NCBI RefSeq assembly: GCF_003336225.1
Contig: NZ_QPID01000008.1
Span: 160,669-224,668 of the forward strand
Reading direction: 5' to 3'
From: Corallincola holothuriorum
GTDB taxonomy: Bacteria > Pseudomonadota > Gammaproteobacteria > Enterobacterales > Neiellaceae
Length of the DNA stretch: 64,000 nucleotides
Under the pieces are notes generated by a model. That model was not told the origin of the DNA. It searched no databases and saw only the letters and a program-made list of their open reading frames with translations. The position numbers and the translations under genes were made by a program. Within the stretch, counting starts at the first letter, position 1. Every line of letters begins with the position of its first letter. Of this stretch, positions 60,937 through 64,000 are shown piece after piece.

Positions 60937-61494
60937 ATGATTGTTGAGAAAGACCGACACCAATATCAAGATCTGATCGCCTTGTTTAATGGTCAATTTA
61001 AACAAGCGCTCAATACTGTATTGGTGGCCGGGGATGGCGAGCCTTTGTATCAACCAGCTAACAGCGACAGTGAAAACCATCAGGTGATCTTCGCTCACGG
61101 CTTTTATGCCAGCGCATTGCATGAGATCGCACACTGGTGCGTGGCCGGTGAGGCTCGGCGCCAGCAGTTGGATTATGGCTATTGGTACTGCCCGGATGGC
61201 CGCGATGCAGCGCAACAAGCAGCGTTTGAGAAAGTAGAGATAAAACCGCAGGCGATTGAGTGGGGACTCGCCGCTGCGTGTGGCTTTGCGTTTAATGTCA
61301 GCAGTGACAACCTTAATGGCGTGATGCCGGATCGCCTGGCGTTCCAGCATCGGGTGCATGATCAGGTACTGCTGTATTTGCAACAGGGCTTTCCTGCCCG
61401 TGCGCAGAGATTGATTGATGCCTTCAGGGCTTTCTATCAGCGTCCGGCGCTGACGTTGGCTGACTTTGATTACCGGGGCATGTATGAGCGCTAA
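60937..61494 (+). CDS. epmC: Elongation factor P hydroxylase
   Basis: EpmC (YfcM) hydroxylates the beta-lysylated Lys34 of elongation factor P. The 185-residue protein carries VIFAHGFYASALHEIAHWCV, with the metal-binding HExxH, and GYWYCPDGRD and VEIKPQAIEW, as in the E. coli protein. ATG 60937 gives the usual length; an in-frame ATG at 60919 adds six residues. The end overlaps the start of the next gene by 11 bases. epmA, epmB and efp are not in the window. Confidence 0.93.
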   Translation: MIVEKDRHQYQDLIALFNGQFKQALNTVLVAGDGEPLYQPANSDSENHQVIFAHGFYASALHEIAHWCVAGEARRQQLDYGYWYCPDGRDAAQQAAFEKVEIKPQAIEWGLAAACGFAFNVSSDNLNGVMPDRLAFQHRVHDQVLLYLQQGFPARAQRLIDAFRAFYQRPALTLADFDYRGMYER

Positions 61495-62638
61495 GTTTCG
61501 CTTAGGTTTGCTGATTAACCCCTATGCAGGTATTGGCGGCAGCGTGGCGCTGAAAGGCAGTGATGGCGCAGATATCCGTCACCAAGCGTTGGCCAAAGGG
61601 GCAAAGCCACAGGCGCAACTTCGCGCTGAGCAAGCGTTACAGCTGCTGCTCCCCTACAAAGATCAATTAGAGATATTCACCGCTGCGGGAGATATGGGCT
61701 TAGCGCTGTGTCAAAGCCTGGGCTTGAACGCCTCCGCTATCTATCATCCTCAGCAGACCCCAACCGAAGCCAGTGATACCCAAGCGGCACTGCAACGTAT
61801 GCTGGACAATGAGATCGACCTGCTGCTATTTGCCGGTGGTGATGGCACTGCGAGGGATATCTGCGCTGTGGTTGAGGCGGAGCCGGACAAAGCGATTACT
61901 GTTCTGGGGATCCCCGCTGGTTGTAAGATCCACTCTGGCGTTTACTGCGTAACCCCGGCCGCCGCCGGACGTGTGGTAGAGGATCTGCTAACTGGTAAGG
62001 CCGTTAGCCTGATGGACGCCGATGTCATGGATATCGACGAGCAGGCATTTAGGGAAGGGCGGGTGAGAGCGCGTCGCTTTGGTGAAATGACGATCCCTGC
62101 TGAACTGCAATATGTACAAAGCGTTAAGATCGGTGGGCAGGAATCTGATGAACTGGTGTTGGATGATATTGCCGACCATGTGATCGAACAACTCGAGCCC
62201 GAAGATCTTTGTTTGATGGGCTCAGGTAGTACAGTCGCCGCCGTCATGGAGCGGATGGGCGTGGTGAATACCTTGTTAGGCGTAGATGTCGTGCAAGACC
62301 AAGCGTTGCTTGCCAATGACCAAACCGCTGAACAACTACTGGCGCAAGTGGCGAAGCATAATGATCCTGAGCGTGTGAAATTGGTTATCACCTTGATTGG
62401 TGGTCAGGGCCATCTGTTTGGGCGCGGGAATCAACAGCTTAGTCCCGCGTTACTTAAGCAGATAAAGCGACAAAATATTTTGCTGGTGGCGAGCAAAGCG
62501 AAACTGAGTGCCTTGAATGGCAGGCCGCTGATCGTCGATACCGGCGATGCTGATTTGAACCGCCAGTTGTGTGGCACCATAGCGGTGATCACCGGTTATC
62601 ACGACAAAGTGTTGTATCGGATCGCAAGTCCTGCGTGA
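61484..62638 (+). CDS. ATP-NAD kinase-like protein
   Basis: A 385-residue protein of the NAD kinase/diacylglycerol kinase superfamily (PF01513 type). LLINPYAGIGGSVALKGSDG at the start and LLFAGGDGTARDI, the GGDGT nucleotide-binding motif, support this, and VLGIPAGCKIHSGVYCVTPA follows. It is longer than NadK and lacks the usual NNE/D motif in an obvious place, so the substrate is uncertain; related proteins are annotated only as ATP-NAD kinase family. ATG 61484 overlaps the epmC stop, so the two are co-transcribed. It is convergent with the integron integrase, three bases apart. Confidence 0.8.
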   Translation: MSAKFRLGLLINPYAGIGGSVALKGSDGADIRHQALAKGAKPQAQLRAEQALQLLLPYKDQLEIFTAAGDMGLALCQSLGLNASAIYHPQQTPTEASDTQAALQRMLDNEIDLLLFAGGDGTARDICAVVEAEPDKAITVLGIPAGCKIHSGVYCVTPAAAGRVVEDLLTGKAVSLMDADVMDIDEQAFREGRVRARRFGEMTIPAELQYVQSVKIGGQESDELVLDDIADHVIEQLEPEDLCLMGSGSTVAAVMERMGVVNTLLGVDVVQDQALLANDQTAEQLLAQVAKHNDPERVKLVITLIGGQGHLFGRGNQQLSPALLKQIKRQNILLVASKAKLSALNGRPLIVDTGDADLNRQLCGTIAVITGYHDKVLYRIASPA

Positions 62639-62641
62639 AGG

Positions 62642-63628
62642 TTATTGCCTTGGTAATATCAGATCAATGCTTTGCAGTGGGCTGGCAACGCCAGTGCCAT
62701 GCAATCCCAGCACATGGGTGTAGATCTGTGTGGTGGTGATATCTTCATGTCCCAGTAATTCTTGTATCGTGCGTAGATCCGTCCCCTGTTGCAGAAGGTG
62801 TGTTGCAAAACTGTGGCGCAACGTATGGCAGGTCACATGTTTATCGATCTTTGCGCGCACGGCTGCAGAGCGAACTGCGCGTTGAAGTCCCTTCTCCAAT
62901 AAATGATGCCGCTTTTCTCGCCCCGAACGTGGGTCTATGGCGCGATTAGGAGAAGGGAACAGATACTGCCAATAATAACTTTTTGCCACATGGGGATATT
63001 TTCTGCCGAGGGCGTCAGGCATAGAAGCTTCACCGAAGCCTTCTAGTTTATCCTGAGCATGGATTAGCCGTACTTTCTCCGCTTGCACACGCAACTGAGA
63101 GCGCAAATTGTCAGGCAGTAGCGTGACACGGTCTTTGCCTCCTTTCCCACGCCTAATCGTGATAGTCATCTGTTCAAAATTAAGTGCCTCGATACGCAAG
63201 CGAAGGCATTCACTTAACCTCAGCCCTGCGCCATACATCAGACAAGCCATAAGCTGATAATGACCCTTTAGCTGTGCGATCACCGCACGCACTTCGTTGT
63301 GGGTTAATACCACGGGAATTTTCACTTTCGGCTTAGCGCGTTGTGCCCGAATATTGTCCATGTCCCGTCCTAGTACTTTTTGATACAGGAATAACAGAGC
63401 GTTCAGGGCGATATTTTGTGTTGCCGGAGCAACTAGCCTATTGACGGCAAGGTGAGTCAGGAATCGTTCAACATCACTTTTTGTCAATTTATCTGGATGC
63501 ACCTTATTGTTAAATAAGATAAATCGTCTTATCCAATGCCAGTAGGTCTTTTCAGTTTTTAGGGCGAAATGATAATGCATGATGGTTTCATGAAAGCGTT
63601 GCTGAAGTTTTTTCGGGGACTGTTCCAT
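62642..63628 (-). CDS. intI: Integron integrase
   Basis: A tyrosine recombinase of 328 residues. The core shows [13 protein letters not shown] (first Arg), [13 protein letters not shown] (HxLR), [15 protein letters not shown] (GH...Y, the nucleophile Tyr). The segment [18 protein letters not shown] with REKRHHL is the extra patch found only in integron integrases, where it contacts flipped-out bases of attC. I chose ATG 63628 (MEQSPKK); ATG 63679 would put the LexA box inside the gene and exceed the usual length. It appears intact and resembles the Vibrio/Shewanella group. Confidence 0.93.
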   Translation of the reverse strand: MEQSPKKLQQRFHETIMHYHFALKTEKTYWHWIRRFILFNNKVHPDKLTKSDVERFLTHLAVNRLVAPATQNIALNALLFLYQKVLGRDMDNIRAQRAKPKVKIPVVLTHNEVRAVIAQLKGHYQLMACLMYGAGLRLSECLRLRIEALNFEQMTITIRRGKGGKDRVTLLPDNLRSQLRVQAEKVRLIHAQDKLEGFGEASMPDALGRKYPHVAKSYYWQYLFPSPNRAIDPRSGREKRHHLLEKGLQRAVRSAAVRAKIDKHVTCHTLRHSFATHLLQQGTDLRTIQELLGHEDITTTQIYTHVLGLHGTGVASPLQSIDLILPRQ

Positions 63629-63645
63629 GTCTGCGCTGATTTGTG

Positions 63646-63661
63646 CTGTATAAATATACAA
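63646..63661 (-). promoter_or_regulatory. LexA box before intI
   Basis: CTGT-N8-ACAA (63646-63661) differs at one base from the LexA consensus CTGT-N8-ACAG, and the AT-rich spacer also fits. It lies 17 bases upstream of the intI start codon, where LexA boxes control other integron integrases as part of the SOS response. Confidence 0.7.
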
Positions 63662-63664
63662 TAC

Positions 63665-63693
63665 TGTATGGGTGACCATGTGATATCTGTCAA
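63665..63693 (-). promoter_or_regulatory. Candidate intI promoter
   Basis: On the minus strand a perfect TTGACA (63693-63688) is followed after 17 bases by CATACA (63670-63665). The -10 match is poor, but the predicted start would fall inside the LexA box. Confidence 0.45.
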
Positions 63694-63791
63694 ATCGCGA
63701 TCTGGCACTAATTTCGACGGACTTTGTGAAAAAGAGAGTAAAAATCGAGTAATCAGTGAGTTATGATTAAAAAATAATTAATAGAAAGTAG

Positions 63792-63798
63792 GTTAGAC
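63792..63798 (+). other. Candidate attI core site
   Basis: GTTAGAC fits the GTTRRRY core at which integron integrases insert cassettes. It lies 164 bases upstream of the intI start, on the side where attI is expected. A seven-base match alone is weak evidence; position is the main support. Confidence 0.45.
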
Positions 63799-63821
63799 GA
63801 GATCTTTCCGGTTTGGGGTGA

Positions 63822-63869
63822 TAGGTATACATGTACCCCTTATCCAGATAGATGGTCCGTGTATACCTA
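63822..63869. repeat. Inverted repeat TAGGTATACA
   Basis: TAGGTATACA (63822-63831) and its exact complement TGTATACCTA (63860-63869) flank 28 bases. Each arm contains the palindrome GTATAC. GGGGT (63815-63819) and ACCCC (63835-63839) form a second, interlocking pair. The role is unknown; it could be an operator or the end of a mobile element. Confidence 0.6.
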
Positions 63870-63885
63870 CTTAGCGTTGTACTCG

Positions 63886-63914
63886 CCGAGGCAGGCCTCG
63901 GGGAAGTCTTTTTT
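63886..63914 (+). terminator. Terminator-like hairpin near the right edge
   Basis: CCGAGG (63886-63891) and CCTCGG (63896-63901) form a six-base stem with loop CAGG. Seven T residues follow after a gap of six bases (63908-63914). The gap weakens it as a terminator; it may instead be part of a mobile-element end. Confidence 0.4.
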
Positions 63915-63961
63915 TGCTAGATTGCTGGATAAATAAACAGTGGTTTGCTATAGCTTAGTCC

Positions 63962-64000
63962 ATGAAAAGGACACTGCAAACGCTGCTGGATCAGCACTTC
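63962..64000 (+). CDS. Start of an ORF, possibly an IS91/ISCR-type transposase
   Basis: From ATG 63962 the frame stays open to the window end and reads MKRTLQTLLDQHF. The pattern T-L-Q-x-L-L-x-x-H resembles the first residues of IS91/ISCR HUH-type transposases as I recall them. Thirteen residues cannot prove this, and no clear ribosome binding site precedes the ATG. The gene is cut by the window edge. Confidence 0.3.
   Translation, partial: MKRTLQTLLDQHF

Larger units (their letters stand above)
63629..63961. other. Intergenic region upstream of intI
   Basis: This is 333 bases without a convincing gene. In order it holds the LexA box and intI promoter, an AT-rich stretch (63720-63785), the candidate attI core, the inverted repeats at 63815-63870, and a GC hairpin with T-run at 63886-63914. 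I find no attC-like imperfect palindrome ending in a second GTTRRRY site. Confidence 0.6.

Noticed and set aside
60696..60938. 80-codon frame on the minus strand between hemH and epmC
   Set aside because: It matches no family, has no ribosome binding site, and overlaps the epmC start; I treat it as chance.
63629..63679. Longer integrase start at ATG 63679
   Set aside because: It would place the LexA box inside the coding region, adds residues absent from other IntI proteins, and has no ribosome binding site.
63700..63790. Cassette promoter Pc upstream of the attI core
   Set aside because: TATGAT at 63762-63767 could be a -10, but no -35 lies at a usable distance, so I do not report a promoter.

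Overview
The window is a chromosomal segment of a gammaproteobacterium. Three blocks support this: the envelope and lipid operon frr-uppS-cdsA-dxr-rseP-bamA-skp-lpxD-fabZ-lpxA-lpxB-rnhB-dnaE-accA-tilS, the fadIJ/sixA/smrB/prmB/aroC block, and the htpG-adk-hemH block. From memory, the second and third blocks, with an integron integrase nearby, resemble Shewanella and related marine Alteromonadales. RcsF, LigB and the DUF3379 anti-sigma pair fit a relative of that group. The genus cannot be fixed from the window alone. Coding density is high, and I recognise no tRNA, rRNA or CRISPR array.

Layout. 1-18.4 kb (+): a long, tightly packed cluster for UMP kinase, ribosome recycling, undecaprenyl-PP, CDP-diacylglycerol and isoprenoid synthesis, outer-membrane protein assembly (RseP, BamA, Skp), lipid A synthesis (LpxD, LpxA, LpxB, FabZ), RNase HII, DNA polymerase III alpha, AccA and TilS. 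18.5-25.6 kb (-): a diguanylate cyclase, a patatin-like phospholipase, ProS, a periplasmic Kelch protein, and an rcsF-trmO-acyltransferase operon. 25.7-33.5 kb, mixed strands: a DUF4340-like membrane protein, an H-NS family protein, an EAL-like/HDOD protein, RssA, FadL, ElaA, an ECF sigma factor with its DUF3379 partner, and a YfcZ-like protein. 33.6-40.6 kb (-): a MoxR-DUF58-DUF4381-BatA-BatB/C-BatD operon. 40.8-44.3 kb (+): fadIJ behind a promoter carrying a PsrA-like and a FadR-like palindrome. 44.5-54.5 kb: a possible small membrane protein, a PAS/GGDEF/EAL protein, an M16 peptidase, SixA, SmrB, PrmB, AroC and an MFS transporter. 54.8-62.6 kb (+): htpG behind a sigma-32-type promoter, adk, ligB, hemH, epmC and an ATP-NAD-kinase-like gene. 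62.6-64 kb: an integron integrase on the minus strand with a LexA box, a candidate attI core, inverted repeats, and the first 13 codons of an ORF that may be an IS91/ISCR-type transposase.

How the genes fit together. Most of the window is housekeeping. The left half builds the cell envelope and its lipids. fadL, fadI, fadJ and the yfcZ-like gene form a dispersed fatty-acid uptake and anaerobic-type beta-oxidation set with visible transcriptional control. rseP, bamA, skp, rcsF and the extra ECF sigma factor connect to envelope stress. Three c-di-GMP-related proteins (18.5, 27.0 and 44.7 kb) lie within 29 kb. The clearest accessory signal is the integron platform at the right edge. It is cut by the window end, so whether a cassette array or an insertion sequence follows cannot be decided here.
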